Shown: positions 36,868-49,238, numbered from the stretch's first letter. The stretch is DNA of 64,000 nt from Cystobasidium ongulense (GCA_022835595.1 BQUP01000001.1:2976001-3040000); one strand, 5' to 3'. The notes: generated from the letters alone by a model not told the origin. Numbers and translations: made by a program.

Positions 36868-38316
36868 AGTGAGGGATAGGAGTACTGTGGACCCAGGAAG
36901 ATTTTCTGTGGCCTGGATGAAGGTGAATGAGTGTGATGCCTTGACTGTACAGGCGAATGTGCTCGACAGCCAGCTGTCGAGGTAGATATATGCGGCGAGC
37001 TTCCGAGAGAACCGGTAGCGGTACTAGCTAGCTATGAAGGGTACCTGGCTATAGATCTAGAATTGCAGGAAGGTAACCGAGATAGATGGGGGATGCTTAA
37101 AGAGTGTGATATATGTGTATCTGTAAAAGAATGTGGGATGCAAGCTTGTATCCTTGCAGGATATGGGTGTACCGTACTACTTTGATGGTTATTTAGTGAC
37201 TGCTTGGTGACAGCTTCGAGTGACTTGGAGGGGAAAAACGAGGTAGCGAGCACAAGACTGCGAGGTAGATTTCCAGCAGCTCACTTAGCCATTATTGTAA
37301 ACAAGCAACGCGTACTGACACATCACAGTCTGTTTATCATTCTGTCGAGATATGAGAAGGTCGTGTTTCTTGCAAGTCTTTCTGCACCATCATGGATTAT
37401 AGTTTGGGCGCTAGGCTTCCATCGGCGTCGGAATCCAGCTAAATTTGTGCCTTTTGGTAGTATTCGACAGTCAGCCGAATTTACGAATAATGTCACTAAT
37501 TTCCTACTACTTTCCCGCAAACCCAGTAATTTACCTCAGAATGACAAGCATCTCCGAAGCCGATTAAGCTTTGGGCGGGATCTGTAGGGTACGGTAACTA
37601 TGTCTTAACCGTCGTTCGAATGTGAACGCCTTCATAACAACCCCACTTTTACGTTATACGCGGCTGCAGTACTGGAAAGTCGAGACCACTGAACGGACAT
37701 CGGCCAGGCAGCCATACCTACGGAGAAGTAGCACTGAACCTTGACACGACGCGACACCTGTCGATATTGAACCGATGGAGTTTACTGGATTCCGCAGAGC
37801 ATACTGAGGCATCGTAACAGGCGCGATGACTTTGCCATAACAGTATTTTTGAGAGAGCAGCTCTCGCCCTGTAATTTACTGTTCAGTTGCTTTTAGTAGC
37901 CGCACATTTATTGACAAGCTGCAGTCTCTATACCTAGACTTGCGATTGCGATTTGACGCGTTTGGGCGTATAGTACATCGCCCATGTCGGGCAGACTCTA
38001 CAAGGACAGGTGTAGAGTAGACTGCCACAGTACCTACATGCTGGAAGGATCTTGCAGCGTGGCTTTCAACACTTCCTGTGCCTGCTTCAGCTGTTGCAGT
38101 GGGAAAAGTGTGTGCACGCGTCCAACAACGCCGACATCTCGCCTTGTTTCTTTCACTCTTTCGCTTGCCAACTCGGTACCTCGCACGCAGACTACGATGC
38201 CGCATTACAGCCGCAAAAGAAGGCTGTAGACGCACGACACTGTGGCCTTGGTTTCTGCATCGTTCGACACCTTCCAGCTGTTCTGCACCTCGAGCTTTCT
38301 CTCGATCATCGTCAGA
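36868..38316. other. long divergent intergenic region inside the glycan cluster
   Basis: 1449 bases between paralogue B (minus) and C (plus), the longest gene-free stretch in the window. Short frames on both strands have no family resemblance and no splice support. I searched by eye for tRNA-like box B sequences and accept none. Confidence 0.45.
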
Positions 38317-39848
38317 ATGAGCAATTCTACTGCAAAGTACGAGCCATTGGAGCTCTCCCCAGTTGAAGGAGACGTCGCGCATCAGCGTACTGCATCAAAC
38401 CGTTCACCTCTATCACCGCACTTCTCTGCCTCGACCGCTTCTTTCAGCCAACGGAAAGCCTTACTCGTAGGCGCCGTCGCAGCAGTCGCGCTTTATACTC
38501 TTCTAACGCTCTTAGGCGGATCAAGTCGAGCAGAGAGAGATCATTTCCTTCAATCTCAGATAACATACCCGACATTAGCGAAAGATCTGTACAAGAAACC
38601 AGGAACGTTGCAATTCGATAGAAATGACTACAGGCCGGCTTGGCGGAGAGCTAGGTTCATTCCTCTAGAACAGCATGGCGAGCTTGTTCAAACAGGAAGG
38701 AATGGACTAGAGAGGGATTATCACATTGGCGATGGCTTTGATCTGCTGCAGAGCATTCACGCGTATCTCCGAGACAACTCTTCCAAGACGGATACCGCAT
38801 CCGTACCTACACATTTCGATTACCTGCGAAACAAGACCATCGTGATATTAGGAGATGGAAATGACCGCAACGCATTGGATTATGCTTGCAAAGAGCTGCT
38901 CGCTGGTACGAGAGATATACGTAAATTCACAGAATTGCCAGTCGATTTAAGCAAGACATCAGATAAAGAGAGAAGAGATCCACATGTTTGTATGCTGCCG
39001 GACTTCTTGCAAGGGACGAGTATATGGTCCTTTATGATGTACTCCGTACTTGCCACGGAAGATACTTTCGCAGTACCTCTAGAGGAAGTAAACCCAAGAC
39101 GTTATCTGGCGAGACTAGAACAGATCGTACAAGCTTTAAAGGACGCGGAAATAGTGCCTGACATGGTAGTTGTACACTCGACGTAAGCCTTTTATTCAGC
39201 TAGGCTTGAGACGACAGCTGATTTGGTGCGAAACGTAGGCTATGGGACCTGGATGCTATCAATTTTGAGGATGTCTTCATCAATTTACCACCTACCGAGA
39301 TGCTGGCCATAGCGCGCATGGACACTTATCGTACGAGACTTCGAGAGGCTCTACTAAAGATAGAAGAACACTTTCCAAACGCCAAAAAGCTGTACCGCAC
39401 ATTGCAAACCACCAAAGTGGATCGCGGTGATTGGTGAGACCTTCTTTCTGCGCGTCATGCGTCTCCATTCCCCTAGAGAAGTTCGGCTTATCACCTCTTG
39501 TGTTGTCCTGTTGCAGGTGGATGCAGTATATGCCGGCTGGTACTCAGCCGTTCCCGCGCGTACCATACTCGATTAATAAAGGACAGCAATTGAACACAGT
39601 CACTTCGCAAGTATTAACGGAAATAGGATGGCCGATTTTCGACTTTCATCACGTTTTATCGGGCTATATGGAAGATTGTAAGCGGCTCTTGCCTTCTTCA
39701 CTATTGTCTGCCCCGACCTATGCTGAACTGTGATTGCCCAATTTTGATTTGTACAGACGAAGGATCGGTGCATGTTGGTAATATTGGTAAAACCATCTGG
39801 ATGCAGATGATACTGTACTATCTAAAAGCGGAGTTTACCTGGTACTAG
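38317..39848 (+). CDS. type II membrane SGNH-like protein, paralogue C (diverged active site)
   Basis: Exons 38317-39182, 39239-39433, 39517-39677 and 39757-39848 give 437 residues. A helix near residues 48-66 (ALLVGAVAAVALYTLLTLL) anchors a lumenal domain. FDYLRNKTIVILGDGNDR aligns with the LRNKHIVVLGSSLDR block of A, but the position of the nucleophile serine is glycine. YMPAGTQPFPRVPYS and IFDFHHVLSGY, followed by GSVHV, align with the C-terminal blocks of A and B. Its third exon is 161 bases with the same phases as the equivalent exon in A and B, evidence of common descent. The main block lies in one large exon, so introns were lost here or gained in A and B. Confidence 0.75.
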
Positions 39849-40303
39849 GCCGAATACTCGCAGGGGCGACAGCGCAAGTAGGTTATGTGTAGACATATCA
39901 GTGGTTGTTGAAATGGAAAGATGCAAGTCACCGACTCAAGACATCTCGGAGGAATATGACGATGTCTCCTCACTCGACGTGCTGCTATGACCATGCACAT
40001 GTGAATATTTGCAGACCTCAGATAAAATACGAAACTCGGGATCTTGTTACAACAGTACACTATTCTTACTGCGAGCTACTTAGACGTACAGTACTTATAC
40101 TGCTTACGCGATTTCTATTGAAAGACGAATTGGCCAGAAGATGGCCTTGAAGAGATCGAAAGAAATCACTACAAAACGACAAATACTATTGCGTAACTTC
40201 CTTTTCTAGACTTGTTTACGGGTGCTGCTAGAGCGATGAGATTTCAGCTCCAGCACGTGACGATCTCTCACAAGAGCGGAAAATAGCACAGCGAGACCAG
40301 CTT
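39849..40303. other. convergent 3' intergenic region
   Basis: 455 bases between the 3' ends of paralogue C and the GT64 gene. Only terminators and 3' untranslated sequence are expected. No coding signal was seen. Confidence 0.4.
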
Positions 40304-41667
40304 CTAGGACTGTGCAGGTGCTACGAAGTTTTTGTCGCCCGCCCAAGGTACGAAAGCACCATGGAAAGGCGGATCTAAAGGTATTGAATGCCTTTTATCT
40401 TCTCTCGTAGATGGACCGATTCTTAGATCGGAATCTCGTAACGGCATCCCCCAAATCTCATAAAAGGCATCTACGCATCTTGATCGCTCCTCGTAATGTC
40501 CTGGCTTGTCGCTGATGCCTGATGTCTTGAGTTGCCGCACGTCCAACGCGTCTACCAAAATCGAAGGGAGGTTGCCATTACGATCTGAGACGACAACTGC
40601 AGTGGAACAGGGCAAAAGTCAGCTCGCAATACACTCCTTGTGAACAGAAAGGCCTCCTTACAGTTCATGAGGATATCCTCGCAGTTCATGTGTTTATCAA
40701 CGTAGACTATTGAATCGTGTATCCGCTGATCGTCCGACCAGAACCAGTCCAACATCGTCTTGTCAAGCCATGCTGCGTTTGTGAGGATCATAGAGTATAG
40801 TGCAGCGTGATTGTCGTATATCCAAGTTCCTTCTTTCTTGGCTGAAGGGTATGCTAATCGACCGGAATAGCCAGCGATTTGATGTCTTGCACTTCCGAAT
40901 TGCCTATATGATCTGAAGCCAAGTTCGATATCATCCGGGTGGAATTGAAGATCATCATCTATCCATAGTCCGGCTTGTGTTCTCATCTTTTCAGGGTTGC
41001 GGAAACGCTCTGTCAGGCTATTGACGCGTGCGCGCTCCAGATAAACTGGAACTTGGTAGGCTTCTAGGTCGAGCCAATGGGGTGGGTCAACTGCGCCGAG
41101 ACCCTGTTGAACCGCAGGTTAGTGACAATTGATATCAGCTTATCTGTGACATTGGAGCTTCTAGACTGCGACTAGTAGGAAGGTCCTTCCCGCCACTCAC
41201 CCATGCAATGAAGACCGCGTCGAGGTTTGGCAGTGTACCGTTGGCAGTTCTGCCAAGGAAGTGGTGGAGGTGCTCGATGCGGGAATAGGTCGAGATGATG
41301 ATGCTGTGTTTGTTGGATGTATACTCATCAGCTACATGTTCCCCCTAATCACTTTGCACTTAGGGGTTTGGGCATGCCGTGACCGGCATCCATCCGCAGC
41401 TGTGAAGAAGGCTCACCTGTATTTGTCTTCGATGAGAGCTTCTTTCGAGCTTGAAGCAGCAGAGACGAATGGATGCTTTACAGCGTTCAGGCTTTGTTGT
41501 AGTGCAGCTTGCCACTCTGAGGACGTGTACATTGCGATGCCCATTCCCGGGACATGACTGCTGTATGCTCCAGCATGATCAATCTGCCCGATGAAGAATA
41601 GCAAAGTCGCGACTCCGCACGCAGCCAGAAGCCATAGCTTCAAGCTTGGCCCAGTAGCTCCCGCCAT
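40304..41667 (-). CDS. exostosin-type glycosyltransferase, family GT64
   Basis: Exons 41667-41417, 41303-41201, 41103-40662 and 40596-40304 (complement) give 362 residues. A signal-anchor (LWLLAACGVATLLFFIGQI) precedes the catalytic domain. SIIISTYSRIEHLHHFL and LDAVFIAWGLG lead to the DXD-type motif in GLWIDDDLQFHPDDIELGFR; then come YSMILTNAAWLDK and YVDKHMNCEDILMN, hallmarks of the exostosin C-terminal (GT64) domain. In animals GT64 adds alpha-GlcNAc to heparan-type chains; the fungal acceptor is unknown. The frame is open well upstream of 41667, so a longer cytosolic tail is possible, but this ATG places the helix normally. It is convergent with paralogue C and probably Golgi-resident. 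Confidence 0.85.
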
Positions 41668-42742
41668 GGTCAATGTTGAGCCCGTACTCGGGTAACGTAG
41701 GTCCTTGATGCCACCCGTCTTGACGGATTTCCTTGATACCGTTCGATGTTTTTGTGCTTGCTTGCTCTGATATCCTCGTCCTGCTTTTGCTTTCGAAATT
41801 GGCCCCCAGAAATGCACACGCGTTTGAAGAAGACTAGATGGGAAGCTTGAGGAAGCGAAGATAGCAGGATTGAAAAGGCGTCGTAAAAGAATGTGAGGAA
41901 ATAAGTTGATGTAGTCGTAGGATAGTTTGAACATAGAAGAAATCAGCTTGCTTTCGTTTTTCCCGACCAAGTCTCTCTGCCTGTTGCTGCTGATACGCGA
42001 TCGTCTTTTTTTTGCCGCTTGCATGCCTTCAAGAAGTGTCAACAGTTTGCGACACGGGCACGAACAGACAACTCGCTCACATAGGACAGGTGCGCAAACG
42101 TGATGCACTGTATCAAAACAAGTTACGCACCACTCTTACTACTCTTAGTGTGTCATGCTTGCGTCAGCCTTTCACTTTTCCTATTATATATACAGGAGCA
42201 TTCACAACTACGGCCTTATACACGCGCGTGACATTGAAACTCGCTATTCCTGATGCGACTGACAAGCAAACGCGCCGAAATGGTTATGTTGACGTACTGC
42301 ATCTCATCTTAGTAGGACAAGTGGAATCGTTCAGACGAAGTTGTCTGTGCTATACCACCTAATCACGGTTGCCGTCGTTAGAAAGCTTCTGACCGCCATC
42401 TAATGAGGAAGATCTACCGTATATGGGCAACCTATGGCATAACGAATGCTCGACAGCTTTCATTCTGTAAACGATGTGTAGACTTTTTGAGTATTGGAGG
42501 ATAAAAGGCTGAACGAAGGCTCTTGTTTTCTGAGTTAGCTTGAAGTCAATGCGTACCGAAGGGTCTGTACAGATCAGCAACATGATAGCCCTGTCATTCT
42601 CATCGAGGAGTCAATAAGCGCATGGTGGATGGTAGAAGAAGGGAAAGACGGTACAGCTATACGCTACATTCAGGGCCGATGCCTGACTAGAACCTGACTA
42701 TTCTGTACAATGCGATATTTGCGTGACCCTTACAGGCGGGAA
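41668..42742. other. intergenic region upstream of the GT64 gene
   Basis: 1075 bases. The minus-strand frame is open to 42108 in phase with GT64 but looks like leader sequence rather than protein. No other gene was recognised up to the end of the dioxygenase gene. Confidence 0.4.
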
Positions 42743-43694
42743 TCACTTCGGTGGAGCACTGAAGGAAATATGTCACATTTTCAGTGTCTTGTGTAAAGTT
42801 TTGGTGAGCGTCAGCGGTCTCACTCACACTGTACCACAATCCTTGCACGTCCGTAATTCGGGAGAGTTTTGCCAGTCCTGTGGAAGAGAACATCAGTCAG
42901 GATTCGGACAATAGGGCAGCGTTGCACGATAACCCAAGTGACTGAGGAGTTTTACCTGTATAGGCTTCTTCAATTGCGTCCCCAGATCAGTCACATGAAA
43001 GGAAACTTCCCGGATAATGTGAGGTTTTTCATGATTGCCGGATCTGCAGTACCATCGAAGGCAGTCTATCAAAAGGAGAGTCGTAGATTAGGCTGACAGG
43101 TATTCTTCTGGTTCAAGCCTGAGGGTTCGACTTACCGATGCTTTCGCCTGGCCTCACTCGTTCCATTACTAATCCGATAGTATTCGCATATCGCACAGGG
43201 CAATGAGGCGTGTTTGCTGGTAGGTAACAAGCGGGCTTGAGCAGTGCCACTAACGCAAGTGTAGATTGAGAACATACCAGGAAGCAAAAACATATCACCC
43301 TCTTCGATGCGGAACTCCTTGAACTCGTCTCCGTCTACCAAGCGAATGAGCATTCCGCCTTGATACTGATAGAACCATTCTTCTGTCTGGTTGACATGGT
43401 AATCTGGGTAGGAGACTGGATATCAGCTCTGAGTTCGTCCATAGCGACCCTAGACGATGTCCTGCAAGTGGAGTCTGTTCATGACAGGCCGAATGACTCG
43501 CAGGATCGGACAAGGCACAGGTAGAAGAGCAGGATCAAGAGACAGTTTAGCTCACCATTGCGTTCGTTGGGCCCTCCTACAACCATCATAGTAAAGTCAC
43601 CTCCATCGTACAAGCAGTAGTTGTTGACTGGCGGTTGCAGCAGCTGCTTATTCTCCTCGAGCCACTTTGGGAAATTGAAGGGCGGCCGGATCAT
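42743..43694 (-). CDS. BNA1: 3-hydroxyanthranilate 3,4-dioxygenase
   Basis: Exons 43694-43556, 43403-43278, 43216-43136, 43065-42956, 42877-42828 and 42758-42743 (complement) give 173 residues, the usual fungal length. It opens the ring of 3-hydroxyanthranilate in the kynurenine route to NAD. Seen: [44 protein letters not shown] with the iron-binding His and Glu, [13 protein letters not shown] with the second His, and cysteine pairs in DCLRWYC and RTCKDCG that match the rubredoxin-like metal site of fungal and bacterial enzymes. The final exon encodes only five residues and is the least certain. Confidence 0.93.
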
Positions 43695-44073
43695 GGCGAA
43701 TGTCGAGGTAGTATAGGCAGAGGTATCCCTAAGTGTAGACTGACCACGCTATGAGGAGGGAATCGAAGGTTGACAATGGCATGGGAGAAGCGACACTCTC
43801 TGCCGTTTGTAGCAGAGTAGATCGCAGTGACAGGTCCGCCACTACGGACGAAGCCAGTTGCTGGCGGGCAGCACACGTTGCTGAGTGAAGCATGCGGCAG
43901 AGAAGCTTATAACTGAATAGGCTTCATCAACAGTACATATATGCCATCCCAGCCATTCTTGATGTCCTGCCAAAGCTCCAATGCACGCCACGCCTTGTAC
44001 AAAAGGCAATCGGGCCGGATGGGATACTTGGACAAGAACCAATTCGGAGCATTCCACCACAACAGCAGCAGCC
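43695..44073. other. divergent promoter region, dioxygenase / cytochrome b5
   Basis: 379 bases between divergent genes. Frames on both strands here are uninformative. Confidence 0.4.
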
Positions 44074-44662
44074 ATGTCGGACAAAGCTATCAGTGAGCCT
44101 GTCCTCTGTGTCTGCGTGTGTGCCAAAGACATGCTAAAGCCTTGCATAAACGATCCACCAGACCCCAAGGAAGTAGAGGCGCACAACACCGAGAAGTCAG
44201 CCTGGCTCATCGTGGATGGCGGGTGAGCCAGAGGGCAGTGTGCAACTTCAGAGACATAACAGCTAATTGAACATGATTTGCTAGCGTGTACGATGTGACC
44301 GAATTCCTGCCAGGTGGGTCCGCCGTCAGGCTGTGGAGCACCATGAAATGATCATCGTGCTGAGCACTACACAATCACAACAGACCATCCAGGCGGCAAG
44401 AAGGTTCTCCTTAAAGCGTGCGGGAAAGATAGTAGCGAGCAATTCTGGCAGTGAGTTCTGCTTTCACCTTTGCGTCCACACATCTTGTTTATTACGGACC
44501 GGCGTTTTTGAAACCCGACAGCGATGATTGGGCTCTTCAAACTGCATCCGGCTAACGCTGTTTATGGTTGTCTGAACACGCAGGTTCCACAGCAAGAGAA
44601 TATTGACAAAGACTGCTGCTCCTATGAAGATTGGTGTCGTCGGTGGTTCTGCAAAGCTATAG
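44074..44662 (+). CDS. small cytochrome b5-domain protein
   Basis: Exons 44074-44092, 44162-44222, 44285-44313, 44384-44450 and 44584-44662 encode 84 residues, just one cytochrome b5 fold. The order is EVEAHNTEKSAWLIVDG, VYDVTEFLPDHPGGKK with the first heme-ligand histidine in HPGG, SSEQFWQFH with the second, and a Gly-rich end (IGVVGGSAKL). There is no membrane anchor, so it is a soluble b5 that could pass electrons to desaturases or other oxidases. Exons as short as 19 and 29 bases hide it from ORF searches. Confidence 0.9.
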
Positions 44663-44819
44663 ACTCGAGGTCCCTCATTATCCTTCTTCAGTCATACCTA
44701 GAAGTGGCGTGGCGGCGGGGTATTGTCTATACACTTCTGTTCAGTACCAGTATATTCAACTTTATCTTATATCGAGTTTCTACTTGTTTGCTGGCGGAAC
44801 TCTAATTCCACTCTAATCA

Positions 44820-46659
44820 CTACAGCTCTTTATGCGTGAAACGACCACCTAACAAAGTAGCTTTAACCTTCATGTTCCAAATCTCTTTCGAAGTAGCCTT
44901 GAGTGGATCAACAGGTAGTATACACAAGTCAGCTGTATCACCTTGTTTAATTTGTATCCTTCTACCAGAAGTAGAAGCTTGATATGCTATTTCCATTGAT
45001 ATTTTCTCTTCCGGGTGCCAGCTATAATCTATATCTGTAGGTCGCGCACGCCATACTGCCGCTGCTATAGCAACCCAAGGATCAAGAGGAGCAACTGGTG
45101 CATCACTACCTAATTTCAATTCTACTCCGGATTCATAAAGTGTCTTAAACATGTACGCTCTATTCGTCCTACCAGGCCAGAATCGTTCAATAAGTTCACG
45201 GTCATCATTCATATGTTGAGGTTGTATAGAAGCTCCTAGTCCTAGATCACTAAAGTGCTTTATATCTTCCAAGCGCAATAGTTGAGCGTGCTCTATCGTA
45301 CTTCCAGGTAAAGGGCGCTTCTTCAAACCAGCGAGAAGTTCCAATACGACCGTGTTTGTCTTGTCGCCTATCGCATGTACTGCAAGCTGTAAATCATTTG
45401 AAACGGCAGTTTCAAACATGCTTTTCAGCTTGTCTTCGCTATATACGATCATGCCGTAGTCTCCAGGAGCTGCGTTGAGACAGAACGAAGTTAGGTATTG
45501 CAATATCGAAATTAGGAGACGAGGCAGACTCACGAGCAGGAGGAGAAGGATAAGCATGATGGCAGCACGCAGTTCTCGTACCGAGCGATCCATCAGGTAT
45601 AATCTTGTAAGGACCGACGGTAAGTAAATCTTCACCACCAGGAATAGGATCACCTGATTTGAGACCGGCTGAAATTGCATCGTTGATGTGTTGCTCGTAC
45701 ATTCCACAATGAACACGAAGATGTCGCATTCCCTTTTGAATGCGATCTTTCCAGCTGTACCCAACCAAAGCAAGCAGAGACTTAGCAACGAGTCGTCTTC
45801 CACACTAGTAACGGACCTGTGCAGATAAAGGACAGTTGAAGACCTACTTTGCGATATTATGATCCATGTCCAAGTCTACTATTTCAGTTACTCCCTTCTT
45901 GCTAATCGTTGACAGGACTTGTAAGCGCACGCCTCAACATGAAAGGACAGTATAAGAGCCAAAACTCACGCAGCATCAACACAGGCTTCTCTAATTATGT
46001 CCTCCATCCGATGAGCGTCCATAGCATCCAATTTGATAGCAGCTTGGAATGCCTCTTGCTCAACGAAGAGACCCGAGTGTGTAGTAGGATATTCTAACAA
46101 TCTCAAAGCTGCACTATTGCAGAATGATGAATGTAGATCATTAAGTATGACTATAATGGGTACATCTTGAGGCAGTAATTCGTCTAACACTTGTTTGCCC
46201 ATTTTTGTAACATCTTCTTCTGGCCATTGACCTATGAAAAGTCCTTTGCCTACTAATGGATCTTGTAGACTCGTTTTGGATGGATCTCGTTGCGATAGTG
46301 CTGTCTTGAGCTGATGAATTACAGAAGCCATGGCATTGCATTCTGATAGTGAAACGCGGGTACGTGCTCGTGCCCAGACACTAAAGTGGACATGATGGTC
46401 GACCATGCTTGGTGCTGCGGGACATACAGAGTTAGGTAGCGGACAGAAGCCAAAGTATAGGATGTTAACGAAATTAAGGGTACACTAGCTCACCGACATA
46501 GTCGCCTTTCACATCTATCCGCTCCACATCAGAGGACACCGGTGGAGATTCGCTAGACGTAGGAACGATACTCTTTACTCTGCCGTCGGATACTTGTACC
46601 GTGTACGTCTGCTCAGAGGTATCATTTGTAAGGCGTGCGTTTTCCAAGATCAGAGCCAT
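44820..46659 (-). CDS. YtcJ-like metal-dependent amidohydrolase
   Basis: Exons 46659-46494, 46414-45970, 45901-45848, 45754-45534 and 45469-44820 (complement) give 511 residues. The amidohydrolase 3 fold shows DHHVHFS (metal HxH) near residue 63, SSFCNSAALRLL, EIVDLDMDHNIANWKDR, GPYKIIPDGSLGTRTA, VHAIGDKTN, EHAQLL, LGSDAPVAPLDPW with the catalytic Asp, and GDTADLCILP. Family members hydrolyse amides, formamides or related C-N bonds; the substrate is unknown. The acceptor at 45755 was chosen because it alone keeps family spacing. No secretion signal, so probably cytosolic. Confidence 0.88.
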
Positions 46660-47524
46660 GGTAGGGCAGAGAGTGCGTCTAGGTCCGTGTTAGATGAGTC
46701 CCGGTGGATCGTCCTACGGTCGAACCCAATCAAATCCAGAACTTCGGACAGTCTAGCCAGCTTTTCCAAGATAGACAATGAATGTGCGACGAGCTAGCGG
46801 GGATGGAAAGAGGCGCGGTGTGAAGACGAGAGCAGCTTGCACATGCCATGCTGTTGGACGACTGCCCAATCATTCGATCACGTCGAGCAAGGTGAGCAGG
46901 CGGGCCAGTCTGTGGATATGACGAGCAAGCCGGCCATACTACAGCAGTTGGTGTAGGCCACTGATGCAACAAGCAGCAGAGTGAGCGATGGTCGATAGGT
47001 AGATACCCGCCTTTAGCCTTCTCGCCACCATTGCCCGGGTTGACTTGTCTCTTATCGTCGGCAATCAGCTTTGAGAAAGAGCTGCCATTCCGTTCGAGAG
47101 AGCTGAAGACCATCTGCTACTGTCTCCGAGGCTGTTCCCTATACAAGCAATCATCCACAGAGGACTGTCTGGATCCCTGCGAGCAAGCTTCTCATCGTTC
47201 ATTGCATGATTGCCACTTTGGTGCATGCCAATCTCATATCGTAAGCAAAGCGACGATCCATTGCAGAAGCAAGCAAGGACAACATCGATAGCGTCCACCG
47301 TCACCTACCCTGCGCATCCGCCTTCATACAGGCCACATCCCACTTCATCATCCTCGAAAGCGAACCCTCATCCTCGGATCTAGCAAGCCAGCAAGCAACA
47401 AGCTTCTCCAGTGAGGTCGCCGCTGCAAACGAGCGAGCGAGGGAGCCATATCAATAATTGGGTGTACGGTCTACGATTCCAACCGATATCTTCCATTCCC
47501 ACTCGGTACACACTTTCCACCACC
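46660..47524. other. divergent intergenic region
   Basis: 865 bases between the amidohydrolase and the alpha/beta hydrolase. Minus-strand frames of up to 127 codons (47113-46730) show no family features or codon consistency, and I do not call them. Confidence 0.4.
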
Positions 47525-48880
47525 ATGCCGCCAAGCAGAGCCCAACTCGCAGTGGGCGGGATGTGGGTGAATGTGTACGGGCTGAACGAGCTGCTCGCAT
47601 CTGGCCTCAAGGAGGTGGTTGTCTTGTTCTTCCTGCATGGAAGGTGAGCAGTCTTCCCGCACTCCTCCTGCTGATTTACTGCAATGCATGTAGAAGACTG
47701 CTGATATTCAACTCCGCCCCCATTCCATCGATTGCTTCCGACCACCCTTGGTTAGATTCGGAGATGCAGAACGGATAGAGCATATAGTGCACAAGACATA
47801 CGACGATACGATGGCACTATCCAAGCAAGAGAAGGCCAATTCGGACACTCGTCGTGGGTTTATCATTGTCGTGAGTTTTCCCCTAAACCCTCATGCATCA
47901 CGTGATCCATGTTGACAAGCTCGTGCAATCACTTGAATCCATCCTGTATCCTCACTTTTCCCTCCATCGCACAGTCTCTTGATCATGTATCTATCCAAGT
48001 CATTCCCTTGATCCTTCCATCCGCACTCTGACGTGCACTCTTTCCTTGCAGCGCAATCATGGCACACGCAAGATCTCGGCCATGGGTCAGCAATCATGGA
48101 CAGAAGGCAATGTACGGCATATTCTGTACTCTTTCAAGACCCTCATAAGCTTCCTCGGGGCTTCCTTATATAAGATACTGACGTACATTTCTTCTCCTTA
48201 CCGTCATTGATACAAAAACAGATCAAACACGCTCAAGACATGCTAGCAATGCAAACAGGAACAGCACAAGATGTTTCATTCCTAGCGGATTTCTTACCTT
48301 CTTTCTTGTTTCCAAATGATGAGGTTTTGGTGACTAAATGGGCTATTACTGGTATTAGTTTGGGTGGTCATAGTGTTTGGATCATCTTGAAGCAGGGCAA
48401 GTCCTTTCCCCTCAGTTGTGAAAATACTAGACTCGTCATCTAATGGCACGTCGGTCTCCTCCCTCGTCTTTATCACCTGCAGATCCAAGATTTGAAATCG
48501 GAGTACCAATTCTAGGCTGCCCTTCATACCGAGTTCTAATGAAGCATCGAGCTACAAAGAGCGAAATCGATTTTAGTCCACCTTATTTACCTCAAAGTCT
48601 TCTCAATCTACTGGATACACTCGATCCTGATAGTGTTCAATATACATCATCAAACGAATCAGACAATCCATATTTAAATAAGAAAATATTAATACTTCAT
48701 GGTGAGAAAGATGAACTTGTTCCATGGGATTGCTGTAAAGATTTCGTAGATGGTTTAAATCTAGGTGAAAAGGGAGAGAAACAGGTTTTCTTAGAAAAAG
48801 ATAGAGGTCATGAAACGAGCTCTTTGATGGTCACTGAGCTCGTCAAGTGGATGGTCCAACATGGTCTGAGAACAGCATAA
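47525..48880 (+). CDS. alpha/beta hydrolase (serine hydrolase)
   Basis: Exons 47525-47643, 47756-47870, 48052-48111, 48222-48396 and 48483-48880 give 288 residues. The oxyanion loop FLHGRFG crosses the first junction, the nucleophile elbow is GISLGGH (about residue 146), the acid is probably the Asp in GEKDELVPW, and the catalytic His sits in DRGHETS near the end. All triad positions are present. No signal peptide. The fourth intron (48397-48482) begins GCAAGT and appears to be a GC-AG intron; no nearby GT donor preserves frame. An acyl-ester or peptide-type substrate is possible but unknown. Confidence 0.88.
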
Positions 48881-49238
48881 GTTGAACAATACACCAGGAA
48901 GTATTTACATGCTGCATAGACATATATAGAATAATAATTGAAATACCTAGCCTCCCACCAAGCAGAATTATTAACCTTAGAATACCAGCCTTGAAAGTGT
49001 GCTTCGGGAACTGGCTTCTCATGGCACTTCGAAAACCTTTGTAATTTAATAGTATACGGGAGGCGCCTCTGTGATTCACGTTCACATTTGTCAAAACAAA
49101 GAGGAAGTTGGATAATACATTGTGCCGTGGTTTTTTCTTGACGTACAACGACAAAGCAGAATGGAATGGAGGGCAAGCTGGCAAACCTTTTCTATCTAAC
49201 TATAGTTACTAACGCTGCTACTGATACAAAGTGAGCCC
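48881..49238. other. convergent 3' region
   Basis: 358 AT-richer bases between the ends of the hydrolase and FMP32-like genes. Minus-strand frames here have no support. Confidence 0.4.

Noticed and set aside
37560-37640. Possible tRNA gene (GTTCGAATG resembling a box B)
   Set aside because: No matching box A at the right distance and no cloverleaf could be drawn by eye.
41668-42108. Long N-terminal extension of the GT64 frame
   Set aside because: The frame is open, but the sequence is basic, low in conserved features and would push the anchor helix to about residue 150. The ATG at 41667 gives a normal type II layout.
42109-42742. Possible small gene before the dioxygenase
   Set aside because: Frames on both strands are short, with no start, donor and acceptor set that gives a sensible protein.
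46730-47113. 127-codon minus-strand frame upstream of the alpha/beta hydrolase
   Set aside because: No family resemblance, and it lies in the divergent promoter region between two well-supported genes.
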